From Kribbella sandramycini (GTDB taxonomy: Bacteria; Actinomycetota; Actinomycetes; Propionibacteriales; Kribbellaceae), in assembly GCF_013131805.1 (NCBI RefSeq), contig NZ_JABJRC010000004.1:124001-188000 (forward strand): a DNA stretch of 64,000 nucleotides. Direction: 5' to 3'. The notes below the pieces were generated by a model, which was not told where the DNA came from, did no database searches, and saw only the letters and a list, made by a program, of their open reading frames with translations. The position numbers and the translations under genes are program-made. Of the stretch, positions 25,038-33,095 are shown piece by piece (within the stretch, counting starts at the first letter, position 1; each line of letters starts with the position of its first letter).

Positions 25038-26035
25038 ACCGTCACCACCAATGCCGTGTTGGCGCCGCCGAACGCCGAATTCAGCGAAACGGCAACCGGT
25101 GACTGCAGGGGCCGCGGCGCGTCGAGAATCAGATCCACCGCACAGTGCGGGTCTTTCGCCAGGAAGCCGGCGTTGACGGGCAGCTTCCCGTCCAGCAACG
25201 CCTGGACCGTGACTACGAACTCCACGACGCCAGACGCCTCCAGCGCGTGCCCGTGCAGCCCTTTCGTCGAGCTGACCGGCGGGCTGGTCGCAAACACCGC
25301 ATTGATCGCCGCCGCCTCGGCCTGGTCGCTGAACACCGTTCCGGTCGCGTTCGCGTTCACATACCCCACAGCGTCCGGAGCCACCTCAGCCCGCGCCAAC
25401 GCCCGCTGCAGCGCGACTGCGAGCCCCCGTCCGTCCGGTGCGGGCTGACAGGGGTGATGCGCATCGCCTGCGCGCCCCCAGCCCGCCAACCGCGCCAGTC
25501 CGTCGCCTGCCTCCAGTACGACAGCCGCGACGCCGTCCCCGAGCAGAGTCCCCTGCCGCTGCGCGCTGAACGGCCGTACGACGTTGTCGAACGTCAGCGC
25601 CCGCCCCGCGTCGAACAGCGCGAACTGATACGGCTCCACCAGGTACGCACCCGCAACAACGATCCGCTCCGCACGCCCGCTGCTGATCAGGGCAGCCGCG
25701 TCGGCCAGCGCCGTACTACCGGAGACACAGGCGCTCGTGTAGACGCGAGCAGCGCCGAAGTCGCAGACCGGCGGCGCGTGCATCGCCAGCAACAGCGTCG
25801 TCGTACTGCGGTCCACACCGGCCTGCGCGCAGGCCGTAGCGATCGCCAGGTCGAGCTCCTCTTCGAGAGTCCCGGTCTCCGCGGCCAGGGCGGCGTACCG
25901 GACTCGCCGTGCGCTGGTGTCGAACCGGCGTACCTCAGCAAATGCCGGCAGGCCGGTCAGCTGCGCCTCAGGACCACGTCCAAGGGCAGTCAGCACAGAG
26001 AGGCCGGTCACCGCGACCGGTCGGCGTTCAAGCAT
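25034..26035 (-). CDS. Divergent ketosynthase with first catalytic His replaced by Asn
   Basis: Thiolase-fold protein of 333 residues, about 80 shorter than FabF. The nucleophile is kept (Cys103 in TSACVSGSTAL) and so are Lys258 and His263 in SSTKGLHGHALEASG. However, the motif normally NAHGT reads NANATGT, making residue 229 Asn instead of His. The C-terminal SLNSAFGGANTALV is family-typical. Loss of this His in decarboxylating KSs usually impairs malonyl decarboxylation, so the protein may be a chain-length-factor-like partner, an acyltransferase or a non-decarboxylating condensing enzyme. The chosen ATG at 26035 overlaps the ACP gene by 8 bp; a frame to 26053 adds MRCCPP only. Confidence 0.86.
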   Translation of the reverse strand: MLERRPVAVTGLSVLTALGRGPEAQLTGLPAFAEVRRFDTSARRVRYAALAAETGTLEEELDLAIATACAQAGVDRSTTTLLLAMHAPPVCDFGAARVYTSACVSGSTALADAAALISSGRAERIVVAGAYLVEPYQFALFDAGRALTFDNVVRPFSAQRQGTLLGDGVAAVVLEAGDGLARLAGWGRAGDAHHPCQPAPDGRGLAVALQRALARAEVAPDAVGYVNANATGTVFSDQAEAAAINAVFATSPPVSSTKGLHGHALEASGVVEFVVTVQALLDGKLPVNAGFLAKDPHCAVDLILDAPRPLQSPVAVSLNSAFGGANTALVVTV

Positions 26036-26255
26036 GGGCGGACAGCACCTCACCCAGTACGGCGACAGCCGCGTCGATCGTAGTCATCTGGGCGAGCTGA
26101 TCGTCCGACAGTTCCACGCCGTACCGCTGCTCGACCTGATGGACCAGCCAGGCCAGCTCCATCGAGTCGAGCCGTTCGGCGCCGGGCGGCCGCTGACCGA
26201 GCCCGGCCAGCCAGTCGATCACTTCAGCCCTCCCGGGCGGGGGAAGGTTGCTCAT
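26028..26255 (-). CDS. Acyl carrier protein 1
   Basis: Free-standing carrier protein of 75 residues with the expected four-helix pattern. The phosphopantetheine site is Ser31 in LDSMELAWLV, in the usual D-S-hydrophobic-E/D context. The second half QRYGVELSDDQLAQMTTIDAAVAVL matches helices II-III of ACPs. It directly follows ACP 2 (1-bp overlap at 26255) and overlaps the divergent ketosynthase, so it is probably a dedicated partner of that enzyme. It differs strongly from ACP 2, which suggests separate roles. Confidence 0.88.
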   Translation of the reverse strand: MSNLPPPGRAEVIDWLAGLGQRPPGAERLDSMELAWLVHQVEQRYGVELSDDQLAQMTTIDAAVAVLGEVLSAHA

Positions 26256-26509
26256 CAGACCTGCTGTGCGACCCGGCCGGCCACCTCGGTGGTGAACTCG
26301 CCAACCGTCATCAGCGCCAGCTGCTCGGATTCGTCGTCACTGAACCGGACGCCGTACTTGTCCTCGACCCGGACCGACAGGTCGGCCAGCGCGAGCGACT
26401 CCAGGTCCACACCGGCCGGGCCGAGCGTCGTCTCGTCGTCGATCCCCTCGGTGTCGTAGTTCATGTCCTGCAGTTGCGCGATGACAAACGCGCGTACCTC
26501 GTCCTTCAT
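26255..26509 (-). CDS. Acyl carrier protein 2
   Basis: Carrier protein of 84 residues. Ser38 in GVDLESLALADL is the likely phosphopantetheine site, followed by VEDKYGVRFSDDESEQLALMTVGEF, a normal ACP recognition helix region. GAAGG lies about 8 nt before the ATG at 26509. It is the first gene of the minus-strand core operon (ACP2, ACP1, KS, KS-like domain, ligase, KS, hmaS, PhyH, DUF3050, E1 alpha, E1 beta, ATP-grasp), and only 17 bp separate its start from that of the divergent PPTase gene. Confidence 0.9.
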   Translation of the reverse strand: MKDEVRAFVIAQLQDMNYDTEGIDDETTLGPAGVDLESLALADLSVRVEDKYGVRFSDDESEQLALMTVGEFTTEVAGRVAQQV

Positions 26510-26526
26510 CGGGTTACCTTCTTTCG

Positions 26527-27126
26527 GTGGATGATCAGGTGGATGTCTGGACGGCGCCGGCCGGCGCCGACTCGCGTGCCACCGCCCACGCCTTGCTGCT
26601 CTCGCTGGCCGAATCCCTCGGTGCGGACCCGGTACTGCGGCACGACCCGAACGGCCGGCCCGAAATCGCCGGACTGGCCGTGAGCATCAGTCACAGCCGT
26701 TCGCTCGTCGCCGTCGCCGCAGGTCGAACCGGCTCGGTCGGAGTCGACCTCGAGGACATCTATCCGCGTGAGGTGAGCGGACTGGCCCGTCGATGGTTCG
26801 ACCCCGCCGAGCTGGACTGGTTGGCCGCCCAACCCGACGGCCTGCTCGCCTTCCTCCGGCTGTGGACCGCGAAGGAGGCCGTCGGCAAGGCGGTCGGTCT
26901 GGGGTTGCGCAACTCCGGTCTGCGCCGGCTGATGCCACTGGCCGACGGTCCGGTCGAGTCGGTGCCCGGTCTGTCCGTCGTCCGGCCGCCGGTGCTGGAC
27001 GACGCCGTACTGGCCGTTGCGGTCAGTACGGCGACCCAGGTCGTGCTGACCGAGCATCAGGGCACCGCCTTGCGCAGAACGGTGAGGTCGCGGACAAGCT
27101 TCCCGGTGGTTGTTCGCGGCAACTGA
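26527..27126 (+). CDS. Sfp-type 4'-phosphopantetheinyl transferase
   Basis: Activates carrier proteins by adding phosphopantetheine; here presumably the two ACPs that start 17 bp away on the other strand. The protein has 199 residues, typical of the Sfp/EntD-like group rather than AcpS. It carries VSISHS, GVDLED (Asp74, Glu76, metal ligands) and LWTAKEAVGKAVG (Glu117, Lys121). The GTG start at 26527 has no visible Shine-Dalgarno, and another GTG at 26539 is possible. The 3' end overlaps the convergent third ligase by 70 bp. Its presence supports a complete specialised pathway that does not depend on AcpS at 4.7 kb. Confidence 0.9.
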   Translation: MDDQVDVWTAPAGADSRATAHALLLSLAESLGADPVLRHDPNGRPEIAGLAVSISHSRSLVAVAAGRTGSVGVDLEDIYPREVSGLARRWFDPAELDWLAAQPDGLLAFLRLWTAKEAVGKAVGLGLRNSGLRRLMPLADGPVESVPGLSVVRPPVLDDAVLAVAVSTATQVVLTEHQGTALRRTVRSRTSFPVVVRGN

Positions 27127-28457
27127 TCGAGGACGTGCAGCGTCCGCGGCCGTTTGTACGACGCCAGCCGTTGAGACAGCTCGGCTTCGAGCCGGACCGT
27201 CTCGCGTCGTTCCTTCAGCTGCAGGTACGCCGTGATCGCGCCGTCGTACACGACGACCGCGGCCTCGACCCCACGCAACGTGCCGAGCGTGTACTCGACC
27301 TCGGTCAGGTCGACCTTCAACCCGCCGACGGACACCTGTGAGTCCAGACGGCCCTTGATGCTGACCAGCCCGGTCTCCGCGTCGACCACACCGGCGTCCC
27401 GCGTCCGCAACCAGCCGTCGGACCAGCGCGCCGGGTCGACCAGCCCGAGGTACGGCGACTCCGGCCGGGCGATCTGCAGCTCACCGTCGACCACGCGGAC
27501 GTCGATCCCCGGGGCGGGCCGGATCGCGGGCCGATGCGCGCCGTACAGGTCGGTGCCGATGACGCCGACCTCCGTCATCCCGTACATGTTTCCGAGCGGG
27601 ACGCCGTACTTCTCCTCGAAAGCCTGTGACACCGCGGCCGGCACCAGCTCGCCGCCGGTCGTCATCCGCTTGAACTGCGGGAGTTTCGGCGGCTCCTGCA
27701 CGGACGCGAGCAACCCGATGTGGAACGGCACGCCGAGCACCGTCGCCGGTGTTTGCTCAGCCGCGATCGCCTGGACGATCGCATCACCGGTCAGCCGCGC
27801 CGGCGGGACCAACTCGACGCCTGCATGCAATCCGTACAACAGCCCACCGACGAGCCCGAGCACGTGCACCATCGACGGCAGCAGGATCACCCGCTCACCT
27901 TCGAGCGGAACTCCGTCGATCTTCGTGTACCGCAACACTTCGTCGACCAGGGCCTGCGCCGTCCGCCCGATCACTTTCGACGGCCCGGTCGATCCGGAGC
28001 TGAGCTGGACGACAGCGTGCGACGTACTGGCCGGATGCCCCGAATAGCTGGCGACGTCGGCCTCGACGTCCACGAAGGTTCGCAACCCGGCGACCACTGG
28101 CCGCTGCGGCGAAACGACCACCTGCGGCACCAGCCGCTCGATCGCCCGCCGCACCTCGTAATCGGTCAGCCGGTGATCCAGCAAGATCGCCTGCGCACCC
28201 GACCGCCACACCGCCAGCAAATACGTCACAAATGCCAGCGAAGGCGGCAATCGCAAAGCCGCCGCGCCCCCCGCCCGCAAACCGGACCGGGCCAATTCCC
28301 GCTGCCGTTCCCTGACCAACCGGCGAAGTTTCCCGACCTCCACCACTTCCGGCAACCGCAACCCGACCCGCGCCGCCGCCCCACCCAGCAACACCTCGTC
28401 GACCCATTCACCCCCCGCGGCGGTTCCGGGCACGACAAAAGACCCATCCATGGCCAT
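27057..28457 (-). CDS. Adenylate-forming ligase, third of three, short form
   Basis: ANL-family protein of 466 residues. The A3 motif is LSSGSTGPSKVIGRT, A5 is MYGMTEVG, A7 is WLRTRDAGVVDAETGLVSIKGR and A10 is LPRTTTGKLVRDL. The N-terminal subdomain is shorter than usual, as in stand-alone acyl-ACP ligases and some A-domains. The start at 28457 is supported by GGAG 8 nt upstream; the frame continues to 28511 without support. It is the most upstream minus-strand cluster gene, followed (antisense PPTase aside) by the ACP genes, so loading an acid onto one ACP is a reasonable guess. Confidence 0.87.
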   Translation of the reverse strand: MAMDGSFVVPGTAAGGEWVDEVLLGGAAARVGLRLPEVVEVGKLRRLVRERQRELARSGLRAGGAAALRLPPSLAFVTYLLAVWRSGAQAILLDHRLTDYEVRRAIERLVPQVVVSPQRPVVAGLRTFVDVEADVASYSGHPASTSHAVVQLSSGSTGPSKVIGRTAQALVDEVLRYTKIDGVPLEGERVILLPSMVHVLGLVGGLLYGLHAGVELVPPARLTGDAIVQAIAAEQTPATVLGVPFHIGLLASVQEPPKLPQFKRMTTGGELVPAAVSQAFEEKYGVPLGNMYGMTEVGVIGTDLYGAHRPAIRPAPGIDVRVVDGELQIARPESPYLGLVDPARWSDGWLRTRDAGVVDAETGLVSIKGRLDSQVSVGGLKVDLTEVEYTLGTLRGVEAAVVVYDGAITAYLQLKERRETVRLEAELSQRLASYKRPRTLHVLDQLPRTTTGKLVRDLTVLRKAVP

Positions 28458-28924
28458 CCGAACTCCAAAGTCGTTACACACAAAGGATTCGAAGGCCAGC
28501 ACCCCCACCAAGGCCTGGCGATGACTGGACGATACGACACCATCACACAGCCGCGCTATGGACCAGAAGTAATGTTCCGATCACGCCTTGCATTCCCCCC
28601 GAAACCTCTACCTCACCCCCAACAAACAAACCCCAACAATTCATCCAACCGGTTAGTAATTCACCCGAATAACTCACCCGCGAAGGGTTCCCCGCATCCC
28701 CACCCCCAAATACCCAAACCCCCGATCAAACTTTTTTCGCAGCACTCACCCCGCGACGATCCACCCTGCGCCGCGCTCCTCCACCCAGGCGAGCCCAGCC
28801 GCCTCCAGCACTCCCCGAAGCTCCACCGCACCAATCACCCGGCGCCGCATCACATCCACCTCACCCCCCGTCCGCAAGCCGCCAAGTCCGCCGCGTCACC
28901 TGCACCCGCTCCGCCACCCCCCTC
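28458..28924. promoter_or_regulatory. Leader and spacer upstream of the third ligase
   Basis: About 470 bp with no credible gene on either strand. Around 28560-28740 it is clearly poorer in G than the rest of the window, with runs such as ACAAACAAACCCC and ACTTTTTTCG. It probably holds the promoter for the minus-strand ligase gene. I could not identify a convincing -35/-10 pair or operator. It merges into the 112-bp repeat array at its right end. Confidence 0.4.
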
Positions 28925-29440
28925 CCGCCAACCACAGCCGGCGCGATGTGAGCCCGCGGCCGCGCCGAAGGCGCAAAATACCCAGTCGCCGCCGCAGACG
29001 GCACCCATCCACGGACAGTCTCTCCGCCACACCACAGCCAGCGTGCTGAGAGCTCGCGGCTGCGCCGAAGGCGCCAGACAACCAGTCGTCGCCGCAGGCG
29101 GTGCCCATTCGCGAACCCACCCCGACCAGATTTCCTCCGCCACACCACAGTCGACATCACGAGAGCTGCGGCTGCGCCGAAGGCGCCAGACAACCAGTCG
29201 TCGCCGCAGGCGGTGCCCATTCGCGAACCCACCCCGACCAGATTTCCTCCGCCACACCACAGTCGACATCACGAGAGCTGCGGCTGCGCCGACGGCGCCA
29301 GACAACCAGTCGTCGCCGCAGGCGGTGCCCATTCGCGAACCCACCCCGACCAGATTCCCTCCGCCACACCACAGTCGACATCACGAGAGCTGCGGCTGCG
29401 CCGAAGGCGCCAGGTGGGCAGTCGCCGGCGGAGGTGGTGT
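28925..29440. repeat. Tandem array of a 112-bp unit plus a degenerate 100-bp copy
   Basis: GGCGCC-type anchors recur at 28970, 29070, 29182, 29294 and 29406: spacings of 100, 112, 112 and 112. The central copies are nearly identical (changes include GAAGG to GACGG and TTTCC to TTCCC); the first is diverged. Each unit contains the hairpin GCGCC-GAA-GGCGC and ends in AACCAGTCGTCGCCGCAGGC. The array sits between murQ (ends 29462) and the third ligase (starts 28457), both on the minus strand. 112 is not a multiple of 3 and reading frames run through on both strands, so no protein is called. It does not resemble the 83-bp array at 7.1 kb beyond being GC-rich. Confidence 0.9.
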
Positions 29441-29461
29441 CCGTTGGGGGCGGCGGGGGTG

Positions 29462-30355
29462 TCAGGCGTGGGTTTTCAGGGTGGTCAGGGCGGTGGCTAC
29501 TTGGCCGTGGGCGGCGTCCAGGGCGGCTCGGGCTTGGGGGATGGGGGCGCCGGTGAGGAGGTGGACGAGGGCTGGTTTGAGTTCGCCTTCGGCTTCGGCC
29601 AGGGCTGATTCGCAGGCGACGGGGTCGGCACCGGTGGCTTCGGCGAGGATGCGGAGCATGCGGCCACGGAGTTTCTGGTTGGTGGCGACCAGGTCGACCA
29701 TGAGGTTGGACCAGGTGCGGCCGAGTTTGATCATCAGCGTGGTGGAGAAGGCGTTGAGGATCATTTTCTGGGCGGTGCCGGCTTTGAGGCGGGTGGAGCC
29801 GGCGATGACCTCGGGGCCGGTGTCGGCGGCGATGAGGATGTCGGCAAGGGGGGCCAGCGGGGCGTCGGGGTTGGAGGTGACCAGGACGGTGGCGGCTCCG
29901 GCGGCACGGGCGGCTTTGAGGGCGCCGGCGACGTACGGCGTACTGCCGGAGGCGGCGAGGCCGATGGCGATGTCGCGGCTGGTGACGGGGGCGGCGTCGT
30001 CGGCGCCGCCTTGTTCGGAGTCCTCGACGTTCTCGACGGCGCGCAGCAGCGCCTCCATGCCGCCGGCGTGGTGGGCGACCACCAGGCCGTCGGGGACATG
30101 GAACGTCGGGAGCAGCTCGGCGGCGTCGAGGACGGCGAGGCGGCCCGAGGTGCCGGCGCCGAAGTAGTGCACGCGGCCGCCGCGCCGGACCGCGTCGACG
30201 GCGCGGTCGACGGCTTCGGCGAGCTGCGGGACGACCGCACCGACGGCGCCCGCGACCGAGGCGTCCTCGGCGTTGACCATCCGCAGGATCTCGGTCGTGC
30301 TCACCGCGTCGATGGCGAGCGTGCGGGGATTGCGCTGCTCCGTCGGTGTGGTCAC
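29462..30355 (-). CDS. murQ: N-acetylmuramic acid 6-phosphate etherase
   Basis: Cleaves the D-lactyl ether of MurNAc-6-phosphate to give GlcNAc-6-phosphate in cytoplasmic cell-wall recycling. The protein has 297 residues, the normal MurQ length. It opens with TEQRN (TERRN in relatives), and has the SIS-domain loop YFGAGTSGRLAVLDAAEL and the catalytic-region block EVIAGSTRLKAGTAQKM. The start is GTG at 30355. It follows the MurR-type regulator gene by 91 bp and leads the way from the murQ-R-amiE-namZ-nagZ block, an arrangement known from Bacillus (ybbIHFEDC), here without the PTS gene murP. Confidence 0.95.
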   Translation of the reverse strand: MTTPTEQRNPRTLAIDAVSTTEILRMVNAEDASVAGAVGAVVPQLAEAVDRAVDAVRRGGRVHYFGAGTSGRLAVLDAAELLPTFHVPDGLVVAHHAGGMEALLRAVENVEDSEQGGADDAAPVTSRDIAIGLAASGSTPYVAGALKAARAAGAATVLVTSNPDAPLAPLADILIAADTGPEVIAGSTRLKAGTAQKMILNAFSTTLMIKLGRTWSNLMVDLVATNQKLRGRMLRILAEATGADPVACESALAEAEGELKPALVHLLTGAPIPQARAALDAAHGQVATALTTLKTHA

Positions 30356-30446
30356 AGCATCGATGTTAGTTTTCTACTGAATGATTTTCAATTCTGTTCA
30401 CCGTTGACAGAAGGGATTGACGTCAAACCGTGAACTCAAGCGGGCC
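30356..30446 (-). promoter_or_regulatory. AT-rich murQ leader with candidate MurR/RpiR operator
   Basis: This 91-bp spacer between the regulator gene and murQ is much AT-richer than its surroundings. It contains TGAA-N5-TTCA at 30378-30390 (TGAATGATTTTCA) and a looser dyad CTGTTCA...TTGACAG at 30394-30410. RpiR-family repressors bind short AT-rich dyads near the genes they control. A separate murQ promoter regulated by the adjacent repressor is therefore plausible but unproven. Confidence 0.4.
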
Positions 30447-31334
30447 TCAGTCCGAACCCTTCAACCGGTGTCCACGGACGGCGGTCGCAGTCTCCTCCAG
30501 CGCCTTCCGCGCATCCGGGAGAACCTGCTGCGCGACGCCGATGAACAGACAGTCGATCACCGTCAGCTGAGCGATCCGGGACGCCATCGCGCCCGACCGG
30601 TACGTCGTCTCCCGCGCGGCCGTGGTCAGCACGAGATCCGCCGTCCGGGCCAGCGGGGAGCGCGGGAAGTTGGTCACCGCGACCGTCGTGGCGCCGTGTT
30701 TCGCGGCCTCCTCGAGCGCCTCGACGACCTCGACCGTGACGCCGGTGTGCGAGATACCGATCGCGACGTCGCCGGCGCCGAGCAGGGCCGCCGAGGGCAG
30801 CGCCATGTGGACGTCGGACCAGGCGAACGAGACCCGGCGGATCCGGTGCAGCTTCTGCTGCAGGTCGAGGGCGACGAACGCGCTCGCGCCGAAGCCGTAC
30901 AGGTCGACCCGCGGCGCGTTCACGACCGCGGTCACCACCTTGGCCAGCGCGTCGACGTCGATCTGCTGCGCGGTCTCGCGGACGGCGCGCTCGTCGGCGA
31001 AGGCGACCTTGCCGACGACGTCGCTCAGCGAGTCACCGGGCTCGATGTCGCCGCCGACCTCGGGCCGGATACTCTCCTGCGCCGACTGGGCCGCCAGCTG
31101 CAGGCGGAGCTGCGGATAGCCGGGAACGCCGATCTGCTTGCAGAACCGGATGACCGTGGTCTCCGAGGTGGACGCCACCTCGGCCAGTTCGGAGATCGTC
31201 ATCGCAGCCACTCCGCCCGGGTCCGCGAGGACCGCGTTCGCCACCCGCTGCTCGGCCGGCGCCAGCGCGGGCATCACCGCGCGGACCCGGACCAGCAGCG
31301 GCCCCGTGGGTTCTGGAGAGGTTGTTGAATTCAT
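30447..31334 (-). CDS. murR: MurR/RpiR-family transcriptional regulator
   Basis: Repressor-type protein of 295 residues with an N-terminal helix-turn-helix (LAPAEQRVANAVLADPG then ISELAEVASTSETTVIRFCKQIG) and a C-terminal SIS sugar-phosphate domain (VDLYGFGASAFVA, IGISHTGVTVEVVEALEEA). MurR of E. coli senses MurNAc-6-phosphate. The adjacent murQ and peptidoglycan-cleaving genes make the same effector likely. The ATG at 31334 is preferred over a GTG at 31343; neither has a strong Shine-Dalgarno. It ends with HRLKGSD just before the murQ leader. Confidence 0.88.
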   Translation of the reverse strand: MNSTTSPEPTGPLLVRVRAVMPALAPAEQRVANAVLADPGGVAAMTISELAEVASTSETTVIRFCKQIGVPGYPQLRLQLAAQSAQESIRPEVGGDIEPGDSLSDVVGKVAFADERAVRETAQQIDVDALAKVVTAVVNAPRVDLYGFGASAFVALDLQQKLHRIRRVSFAWSDVHMALPSAALLGAGDVAIGISHTGVTVEVVEALEEAAKHGATTVAVTNFPRSPLARTADLVLTTAARETTYRSGAMASRIAQLTVIDCLFIGVAQQVLPDARKALEETATAVRGHRLKGSD

Positions 31335-31370
31335 GACAGCCACGGTACGGCGACTATGTCCCAGATGGGA

Positions 31371-33095
31371 TCACCGACGCGAAAGTCTCCAACCTGTTGC
31401 GGTAAATGACTCCGGTGTCCGTTCCCCGTCGAGAAGAACATCACGCCCGGCCGTGATCTTCACACCGTCGACGTACACGCCGCGCCCCTGGTACAGCGGG
31501 TCGGTCGTGTACCGCCAGCGCAGCGAACGCTCACCGCCGGCCAGCTCGGCCGTCACCTGGTGCCAATGCCGATCGCCGGAACCGCTGATCGTCCCGTCGG
31601 TGTCGATCACCGAGCCCCGATCCCGGACCGTGAACGGCACCTTCGCCCAGTTCTGCCCGTCGACGGATGTCTCCAGGTAGAGCAGGTCGCTGTCCTCGGT
31701 GTCGACGAACAGGTCGAAGGCGAGCTTCGCGCCGGCGGCCGGTACGGCGATCGACGTCGCGAGCGTGGTCGTCGCGGCGTCCGTCGTCCCGGAGAACCAG
31801 GCATCCTTGCCGTGCCGCGGACCGACGCCGAGCGCCAGCGCGAGCCCTTGGGCGACCGCGCGCCGGGCCGGGTTGTTGGAGCCCCAGTTCCGGCTCGGGT
31901 GCACGCGGTTGGTGAGCAGGATCGCGAACGACCGGGAGTCGAAGTCGATCACCAGCGACGTCCCGGTGTAGCCGGTGTGACCCGCCGTCCGCGGCCCGGA
32001 CAGACCCGCCATGTACCAGCGCTGGTTCAGCTCGAAGCCGAGGCCGTGGTCGTTCCCCGGGTAGGCCTGGTTGAAGTTGGTGACCATCGCGGTCACCGAC
32101 GCCTCCTTGAGAATGCGGGCGCCGCGGTAGCTGCCGCCGTTCAGGAAGGCCTGCGCGAGGACGGCGAGATCGTCCGCGGTGCTGAAGACGCCCGCGTGCC
32201 CGGCGACGCCGTCCAGCGACCAGGCGTTCTCGTCGTGGACCGAGCCCCAGACCATCCCGCGCGGCGGGCTCGCCTGGAACTCCGTCGCGGCGATCCGCGG
32301 TTTCTTCTTCGGGTCCGGGTTGTAGCCGGTGTCGCGCATCTGCAGCGGTTTGGCGATGCCGTCGGCAACCAGTTTGTCGAGCGGCTTCCCGCTGACGCGA
32401 TGCGCGACCTCGCCGAGCGAGATCAGGTTCAGGTCGCTGTAGAGGTACGTCGCCCCCGCGGGACCGCTCGGTTTCGCGGTCAGCGCCATCTGCAGCCGGG
32501 ACGCCGGATCCGGCCGGCCGCTCCACAGCGGCAGCCAGGCCGGCAGCCCGGTCGTGTGCGTGAGCGCCTGCCGGACCGTGATCGCCTGTTTCCCGTTCTC
32601 GGCGAACTCCGGCACGTAGGTCGCGATCGGCTCGTCCAGCCCGACCTTGCCCTTCTCGACCAGCTGCATCACCACGATCGAGGTGAACAGTTTCGAGACC
32701 GAGGCCAGATCGAAGATCGTGTCGGTCCGCATCGGAATCTGCTGATCGGCCGGCAACTCCGTCCCGTTCCCGTCGGCGTACTTCACCGCGAGCCCGGTCG
32801 CCGTCCGCGTGACGACCTTGCCGTCATGGCCGAGCAAGGTGACAGCGCCGGCGTACAGCGGTTTCGTCGTACCGGCCGGGCGCGTCCAGCTCTCCACCTG
32901 GGCCAGCGCCGCGTCGATCGGGGCCGGATCCAGGCCGGCCCGCTCCGGCGTGGCCGGGCGCAGCAGCGTCGTCTTCGGCGCGTAGCCGTCGTAGGGCCGG
33001 TCGAACCGGCCGGATTTGTTGCTATGGGCAACCGCAGGGGAGGTCATCGTCAGCATCACCGCAGAGGCTATCGTGAGCGTGAGGGCGCGCTTCAT
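31371..33095 (-). CDS. Exported beta-lactamase-fold serine hydrolase, AmiE-like (cell-wall recycling)
   Basis: Secreted protein of 574 residues: signal peptide ending near PAVAHS (residue ~24), then a PF00144-type hydrolase domain with SVSK (132-135; Ser132, Lys135), a YSD motif in place of YxN and HTGYTG in the KTG position. About 150 residues at the C-terminus look like a carbohydrate-binding/beta-sandwich domain (KLAFDLFVDTEDSDLLYLE). In Bacillus the homologous locus encodes AmiE, which removes peptides from MurNAc. The ATGA overlap with namZ and the neighbouring nagZ support the same pathway. A D-aminopeptidase or esterase remains possible. The upstream frame to 33557 is not part of the gene. 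Confidence 0.85.
   Translation of the reverse strand: MKRALTLTIASAVMLTMTSPAVAHSNKSGRFDRPYDGYAPKTTLLRPATPERAGLDPAPIDAALAQVESWTRPAGTTKPLYAGAVTLLGHDGKVVTRTATGLAVKYADGNGTELPADQQIPMRTDTIFDLASVSKLFTSIVVMQLVEKGKVGLDEPIATYVPEFAENGKQAITVRQALTHTTGLPAWLPLWSGRPDPASRLQMALTAKPSGPAGATYLYSDLNLISLGEVAHRVSGKPLDKLVADGIAKPLQMRDTGYNPDPKKKPRIAATEFQASPPRGMVWGSVHDENAWSLDGVAGHAGVFSTADDLAVLAQAFLNGGSYRGARILKEASVTAMVTNFNQAYPGNDHGLGFELNQRWYMAGLSGPRTAGHTGYTGTSLVIDFDSRSFAILLTNRVHPSRNWGSNNPARRAVAQGLALALGVGPRHGKDAWFSGTTDAATTTLATSIAVPAAGAKLAFDLFVDTEDSDLLYLETSVDGQNWAKVPFTVRDRGSVIDTDGTISGSGDRHWHQVTAELAGGERSLRWRYTTDPLYQGRGVYVDGVKITAGRDVLLDGERTPESFTATGWRLSRR

Noticed and set aside
21743-26509. Aryl polyene or type II aromatic polyketide cluster
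   Set aside because: KS, ACPs and a KS-like domain are present, but there is no ketoreductase, dehydratase, cyclase or canonical chain-length factor with Gln in place of Cys.
28861-29608. Repetitive Arg-rich frames in the second array
   Set aside because: Same reasoning: the 112-bp period is not a multiple of 3, frames are open on both strands, and no start signals are seen.
27720-30167. 815-residue plus-strand open frame across the 112-bp array
   Set aside because: It is antisense to the third ligase and murQ and gains length only because the repeats lack stops; the overlapping genes have clear motifs.
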